Shown: positions 8,305 through 17,561 of the stretch, in pieces | Numbering within the stretch: the stretch's first letter is position 1 | How the letters are laid out: each line of letters opens with the position of its first letter | NCBI GenBank assembly: GCA_963790405.1 | Contig: CAWBOJ010000005.1 | Location: 62,001-126,000, forward strand | Source of the DNA: JBGSMX01 sp963790405 | Lineage (GTDB): Bacteria; Actinomycetota; Coriobacteriia; Anaerosomatales; JAGXFU01 | Direction: 5' to 3' | DNA: 64,000 nucleotides | The notes under the pieces: generated by a model | The model's input: only the letters and a program-made list of their open reading frames with translations | Database searches by the model: none | Told to the model about the DNA's origin: nothing | Made by a program: the position numbers and the translations under genes

Positions 8305-8988
8305 ATGGACGTACGCCTGCTCTTTCATACACCTGAGCCCGAGCGCGCCGTAGCTGTCGCCGCGCGGCTGTGCTACGCGCCGGTGGGAGCAGCGGAACTG
8401 ATGGAAGTGATGGCCGACGACGCGATCTACCGGGTCCTCGGGACGATCATGGAGTCGGGACATCTGTCGACTCTCGAGCACGCGAGCTACACGTTTGCCA
8501 TCGACGGAGTGTCTCGGGCGATGACGCATCAGCTCGTACGTCATCGGCTCGCGAGCTACAACCAGCAGTCGCAGCGCTACGTGAGCTACCTAGAGGACCC
8601 CTCGTTCATCGTGCCACCGCAGGTCGATGCGAATCCTGAGATGCGCGATGCATTCCTTGCGGCGTGCGCGTCGGCGTTTCTCAGCTACCGCGAGGCCATG
8701 GAGGCAGGCGCAGCTGCCGAGGATGCCCGCTATCTGTTGCCGAATGCCATGGAGACCAAGATCGTGGTGACCATGAACATCCGGGAACTGCTGCACTTCT
8801 TCGAGCTACGTTGCTGCAAGCGGGCACAGTGGGAGATTCGCGAAGTGGCATGCCGCATGCTCGAACTCGCAGAGCCAACCGCGCCCTACATCTTCATGGA
8901 CGCCGGAGCCTCGTGTCGCAGGGGTCCGTGCCAAGAAGGCAAGATGACGTGTGGCGATCCGTATCCCAGAGCCCCGAAAAGAGACTGA
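8305..8988 (+). CDS. thyX: Flavin-dependent thymidylate synthase ThyX
   Basis: FAD-dependent methylation of dUMP to dTMP using methylenetetrahydrofolate and NADPH. The ThyX signature is seen as RHRLASYNQQSQRYV near residues 79-93, matching RHRxxSxNxxSxR. The length (227 residues) is normal. The nearby glyA, upp and dCMP-deaminase-like genes also serve one-carbon and pyrimidine metabolism. The start at ATG 8305 is preceded by AGAAGGA. Confidence 0.95.
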   Translation: MDVRLLFHTPEPERAVAVAARLCYAPVGAAELMEVMADDAIYRVLGTIMESGHLSTLEHASYTFAIDGVSRAMTHQLVRHRLASYNQQSQRYVSYLEDPSFIVPPQVDANPEMRDAFLAACASAFLSYREAMEAGAAAEDARYLLPNAMETKIVVTMNIRELLHFFELRCCKRAQWEIREVACRMLELAEPTAPYIFMDAGASCRRGPCQEGKMTCGDPYPRAPKRD

Positions 8989-8990
8989 CT

Positions 8991-9974
8991 GTGCCGAACG
9001 ATGACGTCACGACTATCAAGCACACCCACATAGGCGGCCAGGCCGTTTTAGAGGGCATCATGATGCGCGGCAAGCACAATTGGGCTGTGGCTGTACGCAT
9101 CCCCGACGGGTCGATTCATGTCGAGGAACACGATCTCAAGACCTCGGTCACCAAACGCCCGTGGCTGGGCAAGCCGATCATTCGTGGCGTCGTCGGGCTG
9201 TACGAGACGATGGCGCTTGCCTTCAAGGCATTCGAGATATCCGCATCTCTCGCGGGAGATACCGAGGAAGAGCAGCTTTCGGCCAAGGAGATCGGGCTGT
9301 CGATGGTCCTTGGTATCGGGCTGGCGGTCGCTTTGTTCATCGTGCTGCCGGCAGTGCTCACCAATCTCGCCGTGGGATCCGCGGCCGAGCGACCTTTCGC
9401 CTGGAACCTGCTGGATGGCGTGCTTCGTCTTGTGGCGTTCTTCATCTACATCTGGGCGGTCGGCCGCATCGAAGACATCAAGCGCGTGTTCGCCTACCAC
9501 GGCGCCGAGCACAAGACCATTCATGCCTACGAGCACGGACTTCCGCTCGAGCCGAAGATAATTCAGCGCTATGAGACCATGCACGTGAGGTGCGGCACGT
9601 CCTTCCTGCTCATGGTCATGGTCATCGCTCTCGTGCTGTACTCGCTCGTGCCGATCAAGTCGCTCGTGGCGGCCTGGGGTCTCGGCAGCGGGATACCTAC
9701 GCTGCTCGTGGCGATCTCGCTGAGGATCGTCTTGCTTCCGCTCATCGCCGGTCTGGCATACGAGGTGATCAGGTGGGCGGGCAAGCGCTCCGACAAGCCG
9801 CTGGTGCGGGTCATTCTGTGGCCGGGACTGATGCTGCAGAAGATGACGACGAACGAGCCTGACGACAGCATGGTGGAGATCGCGGTCGCCGCGATGCAGC
9901 CGATCATCGCACGTGAGAACGCCGAGGAGTCCGGTTCTGCCGGCATCGATTCGGCTGTCGTCACCGCAGACTAG
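8991..9974 (+). CDS. DUF1385 membrane protein
   Basis: A 327-residue protein of the DUF1385 family, known as conserved membrane proteins of uncertain (probably metal-dependent) function. The family start GGQAVLEGIMMRG is present near residue 14, followed by four or more hydrophobic segments and the conserved His-rich stretch YHGAEHKTIHAYEHG. A second conserved segment is MHVRCGTSFLL. GTG 8991, two bases after the thyX stop, is the probable start because upstream codons overlap thyX. In many Gram-positive genomes this gene sits just before prfA, as it nearly does here. Confidence 0.88.
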   Translation: MPNDDVTTIKHTHIGGQAVLEGIMMRGKHNWAVAVRIPDGSIHVEEHDLKTSVTKRPWLGKPIIRGVVGLYETMALAFKAFEISASLAGDTEEEQLSAKEIGLSMVLGIGLAVALFIVLPAVLTNLAVGSAAERPFAWNLLDGVLRLVAFFIYIWAVGRIEDIKRVFAYHGAEHKTIHAYEHGLPLEPKIIQRYETMHVRCGTSFLLMVMVIALVLYSLVPIKSLVAAWGLGSGIPTLLVAISLRIVLLPLIAGLAYEVIRWAGKRSDKPLVRVILWPGLMLQKMTTNEPDDSMVEIAVAAMQPIIARENAEESGSAGIDSAVVTAD

Positions 9975-10003
9975 CCGGGCTTCGGCCTGCGGTTTGCTGC
10001 TCT

Positions 10004-10489
10004 GTGCCCATGGAGGAACTCATCGACACACACGTCGAAGCCGGATCGAGCGTTGCTGCTCGGGGCGTGCATCGTTTCAAACCTCGCGCAACAGTCACGG
10101 CGCAGCTCTGGCTCGCGGCGTCTTTGTGGGCTATCGCGGCTGCAATACTGGCATTCCGCGGTCTCGGATGGGTGTGGGATTCCCCGCACACGGTGTGGTT
10201 GCTGCTGCTCGCGGTGGTTCTCGGCTCGCTCAAGTACCGCTACATCCTCACGCCGACCGCCGGACGAGCGATCGAGCGCATCCGAAGTAGAGGCCGGGAG
10301 CGATGCGCCGGCGGTTTTCTTTCCTGGCGGACGTGGCTGCTCGTGGCTGCAATGATGGCCGGGGGACATGCGCTTCGTCTGACGATGATTCCGCGTCCGG
10401 TACTGGGGGTCTTGTACGTGACGATCGCGGTGGGGCTCTCAATGGGTGCTGTGGCCTATGCCCGCGCGGCGCTCTCCTGCCGATGCTAG
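10004..10489 (+). CDS. Small integral membrane protein, unknown
   Basis: A 161-residue protein with about four predicted membrane helices: ALWAIAAAILAF-type, VWLLLLAVVLGS, TWLLVAAMMAGG and VLGVLYVTIAVGLSMG. There is no motif I recognise. It may start at GTG 10004 or ATG 10010. It lies between DUF1385 and prfA, and its stop codon overlaps the putative -10 element of prfA. Coding is supported by the uninterrupted frame and the hydrophobic pattern. The function is unknown. Confidence 0.6.
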   Translation: MPMEELIDTHVEAGSSVAARGVHRFKPRATVTAQLWLAASLWAIAAAILAFRGLGWVWDSPHTVWLLLLAVVLGSLKYRYILTPTAGRAIERIRSRGRERCAGGFLSWRTWLLVAAMMAGGHALRLTMIPRPVLGVLYVTIAVGLSMGAVAYARAALSCRC

Positions 10490-10492
10490 AAT
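10484..10492 (+). promoter_or_regulatory. Extended -10 element upstream of prfA
   Basis: TGCTAGAAT matches an extended -10 (TGnTATAAT-like). No convincing -35 box lies 17 bases upstream. The same TGnTAGAAT word occurs before thyX, secA and the noncoding RNA region, which supports it as a genuine promoter element of this organism. Confidence 0.5.
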
Positions 10493-10564
10493 GCTAGAGC
10501 CGCTCGGACCACTCAGCCTGGGTACGGGCACGGTTCGATCCGAGTAAGGGGAACCTGATACACC

Positions 10565-11632
10565 ATGCGTGACAAACTCGAACAGATCCTCGCGTCATTT
10601 GACGAACTCACCAACAAGCTTGGCGATCCCGAGATCCTCAGCGATCAGAAGCACTACACCAAGCTTGCCAAGGAGCATTCCGAGATGACGCCGCTGATCA
10701 ACAAGATCAAGGAGTACCTCTCCGTGCTCGATGGCGTTGACGATGCGAATGAGATGCTGCGTGCGGAGACCGACGCGGACATGAAGGAACTCGCCAAGGA
10801 AGAACTCACCGAGCTACAGGCCCGCATCGAGCCGCTCGAAGAGGAGCTCAAGGTGATGATGCTTCCCACAGATCCCAACGATGGCAAGAACGTCATCGTC
10901 GAGATCAGAGCCGGAGCTGGAGGCGATGAGGCCGGGCTGTTCGCCGGTGATCTCTACAGGATATACACGCGCTATGCCGAGACACAGCGCTGGAAGGTCG
11001 AAGAGCTCAACGCGAACGACAACGAGGTCGGCGGTTTCAAAGAGGTCTCGTTCATGGTGAAAGGCAAGAACGTCTACTCCAAGATGAAGTTCGAGTCTGG
11101 AGTCCACCGCGTGCAGCGTATTCCCCAAACGGAATCGGGCGGTCGCATCCACACCTCGACTGCCACGGTCGCCGTCCTTCCCGAGGTCGAAGACGTCGAG
11201 GTTCACATTAACCAGAGCGACTTGCGAATCGACGTGTATCGCTCGAGTGGCCCCGGTGGCCAGTCGGTCAACACCACCGATTCGGCGGTGCGCATCACCC
11301 ACATGCCCTCCGGGCTGGTGGTCCAGTCGCAGAACCAGAAGTCGCAGCTCCAGAACAAGGAGAACGCGATGCGCGTGCTGCGTGCACGGCTCTACGAGCT
11401 GGAACTCGAGAAGCAGCAGGCCGAGCAAGGAGCAGAGCGGCGCAGTCAGATCGGATCGGGCGACCGGTCCGAGAAGATACGCACCTACAACTTCCCGCAG
11501 GATCGGGTGACCGATCACCGCATCGGCCTTACGGTCCACAACATTCCCGCGATTCTCCAGGGCGACATCAACGAACTCCTGGAAGGCCTCGCTGCCGCGG
11601 ATCGTGCCGAGAAGCTCTCGCAGGTGGTGTGA
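10565..11632 (+). CDS. prfA: Peptide chain release factor 1
   Basis: Class I release factor that reads UAA and UAG. It has 355 residues, the usual length. The GGQ motif that triggers peptide release is at residues 231-233 in SSGPGGQSVNTTDS. The codon-reading tripeptide of RF1 (PxT) appears as PQT at about 187-189. The acidic N-terminal helical domain is intact. It is followed directly by prmC, whose product methylates the GGQ glutamine, the standard pairing. Confidence 0.97.
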   Translation: MRDKLEQILASFDELTNKLGDPEILSDQKHYTKLAKEHSEMTPLINKIKEYLSVLDGVDDANEMLRAETDADMKELAKEELTELQARIEPLEEELKVMMLPTDPNDGKNVIVEIRAGAGGDEAGLFAGDLYRIYTRYAETQRWKVEELNANDNEVGGFKEVSFMVKGKNVYSKMKFESGVHRVQRIPQTESGGRIHTSTATVAVLPEVEDVEVHINQSDLRIDVYRSSGPGGQSVNTTDSAVRITHMPSGLVVQSQNQKSQLQNKENAMRVLRARLYELELEKQQAEQGAERRSQIGSGDRSEKIRTYNFPQDRVTDHRIGLTVHNIPAILQGDINELLEGLAAADRAEKLSQVV

Positions 11633-12505
11633 GTGACCGAGCGCGTCTGGACGGTTCGCGACGCGCTCGACTGGACGGTCGAGTATCTCGAGACGAAGAG
11701 TGTCGTCTCGGCGCGCCTGTCGGCCGAGTGGCTTCTGTCGGCTGCGACCGGCCTGAGCCGTGTCGAGCTGTATACACAGTTCGCTCGGCCTTTGTCTCCC
11801 GAAGAACGGACGACGCTGCGCGAGGGCGTCAAGCGACGCGCCACAGGTGAGCCGCTTCAGTACGTGACGGGGGAGATGCCGTTTCGGCACATCGTCGTGC
11901 ACGTCAGGCCCGGCGTCTTCATTCCTCGGCCCGAGACCGAAGTACTCGTCGAGGAGGTTCTCGGACATCTCAACGCCACTGCCGAAGTCGACCCGCTCGT
12001 GATCGATGTGTGCACCGGTTCGGGTGTCGTAGCAGTGTCCATCGCCCACGAGCACCCCACCGCTCGCGTTGTCGCCACCGAGCTTTCGCCGGTCGCGGCA
12101 GAGGTGGCGCGAGACAACGTTGAGCGTCTCGGCCTGTCCGAACGGGTGACCGTGCTTGAAGGCGATCTGTTCGAACCGCTTCCTGACGACCTCAAGAAAT
12201 CTGCGTCGGTCGTCGTCTCTAACCCGCCGTACATCCCTACGGCCGATGTTGCCGAACTGGCCGAGGAGATCCTCGGCTACGAGCCGCATCTTGCGCTGGA
12301 CGGTGGGCCTGACGGGCTCGAAGTCGCGCGTCGGATCATGCAAGAAGCGGTCGAATGGCTCGCTCCAGGTGGTGTACTTCTCATGGAACTTGACGAAAGG
12401 CGGGTCGAAGATACTGTTATTGAGATGCAGAGGTGGTATGAAGATGTAAGAACCGTTTCAGATCTGGCGGGCCGTAACCGCATAGTCGGGGGTTTGGTCC
12501 GGTAG
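11633..12505 (+). CDS. prmC: Release factor glutamine methyltransferase
   Basis: SAM-dependent N5-glutamine methyltransferase acting on the GGQ motif of release factors. The catalytic NPPY motif is seen in VVSNPPYIPTA, and the SAM-binding strand is VIDVCTGSGVVAVSIA. It starts at GTG 11633, overlapping the TGA of prfA by context (TGAGTG), so the two are coupled. The length of 290 residues is normal. Confidence 0.95.
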   Translation: MTERVWTVRDALDWTVEYLETKSVVSARLSAEWLLSAATGLSRVELYTQFARPLSPEERTTLREGVKRRATGEPLQYVTGEMPFRHIVVHVRPGVFIPRPETEVLVEEVLGHLNATAEVDPLVIDVCTGSGVVAVSIAHEHPTARVVATELSPVAAEVARDNVERLGLSERVTVLEGDLFEPLPDDLKKSASVVVSNPPYIPTADVAELAEEILGYEPHLALDGGPDGLEVARRIMQEAVEWLAPGGVLLMELDERRVEDTVIEMQRWYEDVRTVSDLAGRNRIVGGLVR

Positions 12506-12550
12506 GTCCGGTTCGTTCAGGGCAGCAGACGTGATACGGAGGCGGTCGCC

Positions 12551-13195
12551 ATGAGCAAGGTGTTTCGCATAGACCCGGAGAATCCTTCCGCAGAGGTCAT
12601 CAATCTCGCCGCCACAGTACTCCGGGACGGCGGGATTGTTGTTTTTCCGACAGAAACTGTGTACGGAATCGGAGCATCGGCCGACTCGTGTTTCGGCCCG
12701 CAGGAGATATTCGATATCAAAGTCCGACCGCTGGACAAGCGGCTGCCCTGGCTCGTCGAAAACGATGACGCGCTGCTGGATACCTATGGCATCAACGTTC
12801 CCGAATACGCTCACAATCTGGCCAAGGCGTTTTGGCCCGGTGCCCTCACGCTCGTGGTCCAGGCCTCCGACCGCGTCGGCAAGGACTTCAGGGCCGAGGA
12901 CGGGACCGTTGCGCTGCGCAGTCCCGACCATGAGGTCATCATGGAGCTCATCCATGCGTCTGGTGGTCCCATCATCGCGACGAGCGCCAACACGAGCGGC
13001 CAGCCTGCCCCTGGCGTGTTCGGCGACGTGGAGGAACGCATCGTGGCTGCTGCCGATATCGCGCTCGATGGTGGCGAGACGCAACACAAGACCGCATCGA
13101 CCGTTGTCGACTGTACGGGCTCCGCGCCTCGCATCATTCGCGAAGGTGCACTGCCGGTCGACGCGGTGATGGAAGCGGCGCACGGAGGCGCATAG
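12551..13195 (+). CDS. tsaC: L-threonylcarbamoyladenylate synthase
   Basis: Makes threonylcarbamoyl-AMP for the t6A modification of tRNAs that read ANN codons. Conserved segments are VVFPTETVYGIGA near residue 32, FDIKVRPLDKRLPWLV (the KxRP element) and the SANTSGQPAP loop. At 214 residues it is the short YrdC/TsaC form without the Sua5 C-terminal domain. It follows prmC with 45 bases between, a common actinobacterial order. ATG 12551 is preceded by CGGAGG. Confidence 0.93.
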   Translation: MSKVFRIDPENPSAEVINLAATVLRDGGIVVFPTETVYGIGASADSCFGPQEIFDIKVRPLDKRLPWLVENDDALLDTYGINVPEYAHNLAKAFWPGALTLVVQASDRVGKDFRAEDGTVALRSPDHEVIMELIHASGGPIIATSANTSGQPAPGVFGDVEERIVAAADIALDGGETQHKTASTVVDCTGSAPRIIREGALPVDAVMEAAHGGA

Positions 13196-13220
13196 ACGCG
13201 TCTATCCAGACTGGTACAAT
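13192..13220 (+). promoter_or_regulatory. Palindrome overlapping a putative rpiB promoter
   Basis: A perfect 14-base palindrome, ATAGACGCGTCTAT, lies at 13192-13205 and includes the tsaC stop codon. An extended -10 TGGTACAAT follows (TACAAT at 13215-13220), so the palindrome falls where the -35 box would be. It could be a repressor or activator site for rpiB. This is inferred from position only. Confidence 0.4.
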
Positions 13221-13235
13221 CGGCGGTGGCTCCCC

Positions 13236-13260
13236 ACAAGGGGTGTCCCCCGCCCCTTGT
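13236..13260 (+). promoter_or_regulatory. Leader hairpin before rpiB
   Basis: ACAAGGGG at 13236-13243 pairs perfectly with CCCCTTGT at 13253-13260 around a nine-base C-rich loop. It sits between the putative TACAAT promoter and the rpiB ribosome-binding site. No T-run follows, so it is more likely a leader structure than a terminator. Confidence 0.45.
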
Positions 13261-13292
13261 TTCGCAGACTTGTTGGAGGACTGACGGTCCAT

Positions 13293-13744
13293 ATGCGCAT
13301 CCACCTTGGCAGCGATCACGCCGGATACGCGATGAAAGAGTCGCTCAAGCCCTATCTACTCGACAAAGGCGTTGAGCTGACCGATGTGGGCACGACGAGC
13401 GAAGAATCGGTCGACTACCCCGATTTCGCGGAGGCGCGTCGCGCGTGCTGTAGTGATCAGGCGAGGCCGACCGGGGGATTCTCGTGTGCGGTTCGGGCAT
13501 CGGGATGTCCGTAGCGGCGAACAAGATTGCCGGCATCAGGGCAGCGGTGATCACCGATCCGGAGATGGCGTGCATGTTCCGGCGACACAACGACGGCAAC
13601 GTAGTGTGCCTCGGAGGTCGCTACATCACGCGTCAGAGCGCCGAGGAGATTCTCGACGCATTTCTCGAAACCGAGTTCGAGGGTGGGCGACATCAGAAGC
13701 GCGTGGACAAGATATCTGCGCTTGAGAGCGCCGATCGGGCATGA
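13293..13744 (+). CDS. rpiB: Ribose-5-phosphate isomerase B (two frameshifts)
   Basis: Interconverts ribose 5-phosphate and ribulose 5-phosphate. Frame one gives MRIHLGSDHAGYAMKESLK, the typical RpiB start. The later frame gives GILVCGSGIGMSVAANK, which holds the active-site loop, and then HNDGNVVCLGGR. Joining them needs two single-base corrections, near 13437 and 13455, and yields 149 residues, the normal size. RBS TTGGAGG lies upstream with a slightly long spacing. The neighbouring frameshift in glyA, an essential gene, suggests that these are sequence errors. Confidence 0.88.
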
Positions 13745-13793
13745 GGGAGCCGCGCAGTTCCGCGGCTGGAAATCGAGAGGAAGCGATCAGAGC

Positions 13794-15039
13794 ATGGCTT
13801 TGAAGTACATTCCCGGGCAGGATCCTGAGGTCGCCGAAGCGATCGACGCTGAACTCGCTCGCCAGCGAGGCACCATCGAACTGATCGCATCCGAGAACTT
13901 CGTCTCCACTGGCGGTGCTTGAGGCTGCGGGCACCGTACTGACCAACAAGTACGCCGAGGGTCTGCCGGGCAAGCGCTATTACGGCGGTTGCGAGAAGGT
14001 CGACATCGTCGAGGATCTTGCGCGCGAACGCGCGAAGGAACTCTTCGGCGCGGATCATGCCAACGTGCAACCTCACGCCGGTGCGCAGGCCAACATGGCG
14101 ACGTACTTCGCCTTCCTCAAGCCGGGAGATCGCGTTCTCGGCATGTCATTGGCCGAAGGCGGTCACCTCACACACGGCTCGCCGGTCAACTTCTCGGGCA
14201 AGTTCTACGACATGGTCGCGTACGGTCTCGGCGAAGATGAGCGGATCGACTACGACGAGGTCGAGCGCATCGCCAAGGAGTCGCGCCCCAAGATGATCAT
14301 TGCGGGCGCGAGTGCCTATCCGAGAATCATCGATTTCGAGCGGTTCGGAGCAATCGCCCGCGAAGTCGACGCGCTCCTGATGGTCGACATGGCTCACATC
14401 GCCGGTCTGGTCGCCACCGGCGCGCACCCCTCGCCGGTGCCTCACGCCGACGTGGTTACCTCGACGAGTCACAAGACGCTGCGCGGGCCGCGTGCGGGCT
14501 TCATCCTGTGCAAAGCGGAGCACGCAACGGCTATCGACAAGTCGGTGTTCCCGGGCTCGCAGGGCGGTCCGCTCGAGCACATCATTGCGGCCAAGGCCGT
14601 CGCGTTCAAAGAAGCGATGCGGCCTGAATTCAAGACCTACATCGACCAAGTTGTCGTCAACGCGGCGGCAATGGGGGAGGCAATGGCCGAGGGCGGCTTG
14701 CGCCTCGTGTCCGGAGGCACCGACAACCACCTCCTGCTGGTCGATCTGCGGCCTGCGCGAATCACGGGCAAGGAAGCCGAGGCGCTGCTCGAGCGCGTTG
14801 GCATCACCGTGAACAAGAACGCCATTCCCAACGATCCCGAGAGTCCGTTCGTGACCAGCGGCATCCGTGTTGGCTCGCCGGCCATGACCACACGCGGGTT
14901 CGACAAGGACGAAGCGTACACAGTCGGTTCGCTTATCGCCGAGGCGATCTTCAAGCGCGACGACGAGAGCCGCCTCGCACAGGTCGCAGACAAGGTGCAG
15001 ACGATGCTTTCGCGGCACCCGCTGTATCCAGAGCTGTAG
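13794..15039 (+). CDS. glyA: Serine hydroxymethyltransferase (one frameshift)
   Basis: PLP enzyme converting serine and tetrahydrofolate to glycine and methylenetetrahydrofolate. The start MALKYIPGQDPEVAEAI and IELIASENFVS are in one frame. At 13911 a GG read as G joins this to AVLEAAGTVLTNKYAEG in the next. The PLP lysine lies in TSTSHKTLRGPRAG. The corrected length is 414 residues, as expected. Its product supplies the ThyX cofactor. Confidence 0.95.
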
Positions 15040-15076
15040 AACCGACCACGCGACTCGACACAAGGAGAGCTGCGCC

Positions 15077-15724
15077 ATGCCTGCCGATGAGAGGTTCCCC
15101 AGCGTGGTCGTGATGGATCATCCGCTGATCCAGCACAAGCTGACGATACTGCGTGACGTCGAGACCGGCGCGAAGGAGTTCCGCGAGCTGGTCAAAGAGC
15201 TCGCGATGCTCATGGCTTTCGAGGCAACGCGGGAGTTCCAGCTCGCCCAGACCACCGTGCAAACGCCGATAACCGAGACGACCAGCTACGTACTGGCCGG
15301 CAAGAAGGTCGCGGTCATCCCGATCCTGCGAGCTGGCCTGGGGATGGTCGACGGCATTCTCGAGCTCATCCCGGCAGCGAAGGTGGGTCACATCGGTCTG
15401 TATCGCGATCCCGAGACGCTCGAGCCGGTCGAGTACTACTGCAAGTTGCCCGAAGACATCGGAGAGCGCGACATCCTGATCGTCGACCCCATGCTCGCAA
15501 CGGGTGGTTCGGCTGCGGCCGCCGTTCAGTTCCTGCGAGAGCGTGGCGCGCGCGAGATCAACTTGCTCGTGCTGATCGCGTCGCCCGAGGGCATCAAGGC
15601 GGTGCTCGACTGCTGTGATGATGTGAAGATATTCGTCGCGGCGGTCGACAGCCATCTCAACGACCACGGGTACATCGTCCCGGGTCTCGGCGATGCCGGC
15701 GATCGACTGTTCGGGACCAAGTAG
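15077..15724 (+). CDS. upp: Uracil phosphoribosyltransferase
   Basis: Salvages uracil to UMP using PRPP. The PRPP-binding loop is VDPMLATGGSAAAAV near residue 137. The length of 215 residues and the segment ILRAGLGMVDG are typical. A good site AAGGAG precedes ATG 15077. It belongs with the pyrimidine-related genes around it (glyA, dCMP deaminase, thyX). Confidence 0.95.
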   Translation: MPADERFPSVVVMDHPLIQHKLTILRDVETGAKEFRELVKELAMLMAFEATREFQLAQTTVQTPITETTSYVLAGKKVAVIPILRAGLGMVDGILELIPAAKVGHIGLYRDPETLEPVEYYCKLPEDIGERDILIVDPMLATGGSAAAAVQFLRERGAREINLLVLIASPEGIKAVLDCCDDVKIFVAAVDSHLNDHGYIVPGLGDAGDRLFGTK

Positions 15725-15766
15725 CCCGGCCCGGGCGCGATTTTTCGGCAGGAGAGAAACCAAGAC

Positions 15767-16246
15767 ATGCCACGACCGTCGTGGGACGAGTACTTCATGA
15801 GCATCGCCGAGCAGGTCTCGGGGCGGTCGACCTGCCTGCGACGCCACACTGGTGCGATCCTGGTCAAGGACAAGCGTATCCTTGCGACCGGCTACAACGG
15901 CGTGCCGGCTGGCCTCGTGCACTGTGAGGACATCGGCTGCTTGCGCGAGCAGCGCAATATCGCGTCGGGCTCCAATCATGAGCTGTGTCGAGGAATCCAT
16001 GCCGAGCAAAACGCGGTAATCCAGGCGGCGAGGTACGGCATTGCGATCGAGGGTGCCACCGTGTACTGCACGCACCAGCCGTGCGTTCTGTGCGCGAAGA
16101 TCCTGATCAACGCCGGTGTAGTCGGCATCGTATTTCGCGAGTCGTATCCGGATCCACTTGCCGAGGAGTTGCTGGCCGAGGCCGCCATCGCCTCGCGCCG
16201 GATTGAGCTTGAGCCCGACGAATCTGCCGGGGGCGAATCGTCGTGA
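15767..16246 (+). CDS. dCMP deaminase / ComEB-like zinc deaminase
   Basis: A 159-residue cytidine/deoxycytidylate deaminase-fold protein. The zinc motif is HAEQNAV together with QPCVLCAKIL, matching HAE plus PCxxC. An extra Cys/His set in CEDIGCLREQRNI near residue 45 is typical of dCMP deaminases of the ComEB type. It would feed dUMP to ThyX. The stop overlaps the GTG start of wecA. Confidence 0.88.
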   Translation: MPRPSWDEYFMSIAEQVSGRSTCLRRHTGAILVKDKRILATGYNGVPAGLVHCEDIGCLREQRNIASGSNHELCRGIHAEQNAVIQAARYGIAIEGATVYCTHQPCVLCAKILINAGVVGIVFRESYPDPLAEELLAEAAIASRRIELEPDESAGGESS

Positions 16247-17334
16247 GCTTGCGGCACTACCTGCTCGTAATCGCCATAGCGGCTACGGTCACGCTCGTCC
16301 TTACTCCGCTCGTACGTCGCATCAGTCTTCGCTTCGGACTGGTCGATCAGCCCGGGGGACGCAAGGTTCACAAGAAGCCGATCTCGAGGTTGGGCGGTGT
16401 GGCGATCTTCGCGGGCTTCATTGCCGCGCTGGCAGCCGAGGTGATAGGCGAGAAGTTCTTCGGATGGGGAGGCACGCTGACCAAGGGGGGTCCCGAGGTG
16501 GTGGGTGTGCTCCTCGGTATGGTGCTGATCTTCGCAGTGGGCATGGTAGACGACATTGTGACGCTGAGCCCGGGACCGAAATTCCTGGGTCAACTTGCCG
16601 CAGCGTCGATCGTGATTGCGGCAGGCCTGCGTATCGACTTCATCGGCAATCCGGTGGGCGGTGGACTCATCGCCCTCGGGCTGTTGGGAATTCCGGTCAC
16701 GCTCATCTACATCGCGGGGTTCACGAACGTGATCAACCTCATTGACGGTCTGGATGGGCTTGCCGCCGGGGTGAGTGTCATCTCTGCAATGAGCTTCCTC
16801 GCGCTTGCTGCCCAGGCGAACAGACTTGAGGCAGCGATTCTGGCAGCGGCGCTCATCGGCGCGTGCATGGGCTTTCTGCGCTACAACTTCAATCCGGCCT
16901 CGATCTTCATGGGCGATTCGGGTGCGATGTTCCTGGGCTTCGCGCTGGCGACGATCTCGTTGCTGGGCGTCATGAAGTCGGTCGCGGCCATTGCGTTGGC
17001 TGTTCCGCTGTTGATTATCGGTGTCCCGATCTTCGATACGGCTTCTGCGATCATCAGACGCATCCGGCACAAACGCCCCATCCAGGAAGCGGATCGCGGT
17101 CACATTCATCACCGGCTGCTGCGTCAGGGCTTCAACCAGCGGCAGACGGTACTGATCATCTACGTGTGGTCGGCTCTGCTCGCCGTCGGAGGCTATGCGA
17201 TGCGTTACGCGCCGACACTCATCAAGCTGCTTACGTTCGCCCTACTTGCCCTGCTCACGGGCTTCATGGTGCTGTGGCTGGGGCTGTTCGAGGCCGCACA
17301 TCTTCATGCCGATGAGGACAGCGAAGAGCTGTAG
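16243..17334 (+). CDS. wecA: Undecaprenyl-phosphate GlcNAc-1-phosphate transferase (WecA/TagO)
   Basis: Polytopic membrane enzyme that starts lipid-linked surface glycan synthesis by moving a sugar-1-phosphate onto undecaprenyl phosphate. Family motifs are present: VDDIVTLSPGPKFLGQ, the catalytic NVINLIDGLDGLAAG, FMGDSGAMFLGF and the cytoplasmic HIHHRLLRQG. Its 363 residues form about eleven membrane helices. Together with the Wbp-like sugar genes, LCP ligase and polymerase-like gene downstream, it suggests a wall-linked glycopolymer or similar lipid-linked product. Confidence 0.92.
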   Translation: MSLRHYLLVIAIAATVTLVLTPLVRRISLRFGLVDQPGGRKVHKKPISRLGGVAIFAGFIAALAAEVIGEKFFGWGGTLTKGGPEVVGVLLGMVLIFAVGMVDDIVTLSPGPKFLGQLAAASIVIAAGLRIDFIGNPVGGGLIALGLLGIPVTLIYIAGFTNVINLIDGLDGLAAGVSVISAMSFLALAAQANRLEAAILAAALIGACMGFLRYNFNPASIFMGDSGAMFLGFALATISLLGVMKSVAAIALAVPLLIIGVPIFDTASAIIRRIRHKRPIQEADRGHIHHRLLRQGFNQRQTVLIIYVWSALLAVGGYAMRYAPTLIKLLTFALLALLTGFMVLWLGLFEAAHLHADEDSEEL

Positions 17335-17388
17335 CGGCGGATGACGTCGGGGGGCAGTTGCGACTCCGTCTCGCTTCATTAAGTAGGC

Positions 17389-17417
17389 TTGTCGCGTGGC
17401 AGGGCTTCGTGTACGAT
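17389..17417 (+). promoter_or_regulatory. Promoter of the ATP synthase operon
   Basis: TTGTCG at 17389-17394 and TACGAT at 17412-17417 are separated by exactly 17 bases. The start would be near 17424, giving a leader of about 140 bases before the first gene. Confidence 0.65.
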
Positions 17418-17426
17418 TAGGCCGCT

Positions 17427-17490
17427 TTCCGAGACCCCCCGATCGGAAACGTGCTCTTTTTGGGTACCCACTGAGGTACCTGAAGCACGT
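17427..17490 (+). promoter_or_regulatory. Structured leader of the ATP synthase operon
   Basis: Two stacked hairpins fill the leader. TTCCGA at 17427-17432 pairs with TCGGAA at 17443-17448. ACGTGCT at 17449-17455 then pairs with AGCACGT at 17484-17490 and encloses an inner stem formed by two GGTACC copies (17463-17468 and 17475-17480). There is no T-run, so this looks like a leader structure rather than a plain terminator. The function is unknown. Confidence 0.5.
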
Positions 17491-17561
17491 AGCGCCCCTT
17501 TCAGGCGCCGCTCGCGGATGGTCTCTGACAGACACGTCCCGCAGTGGATAAGGGGTAGACG

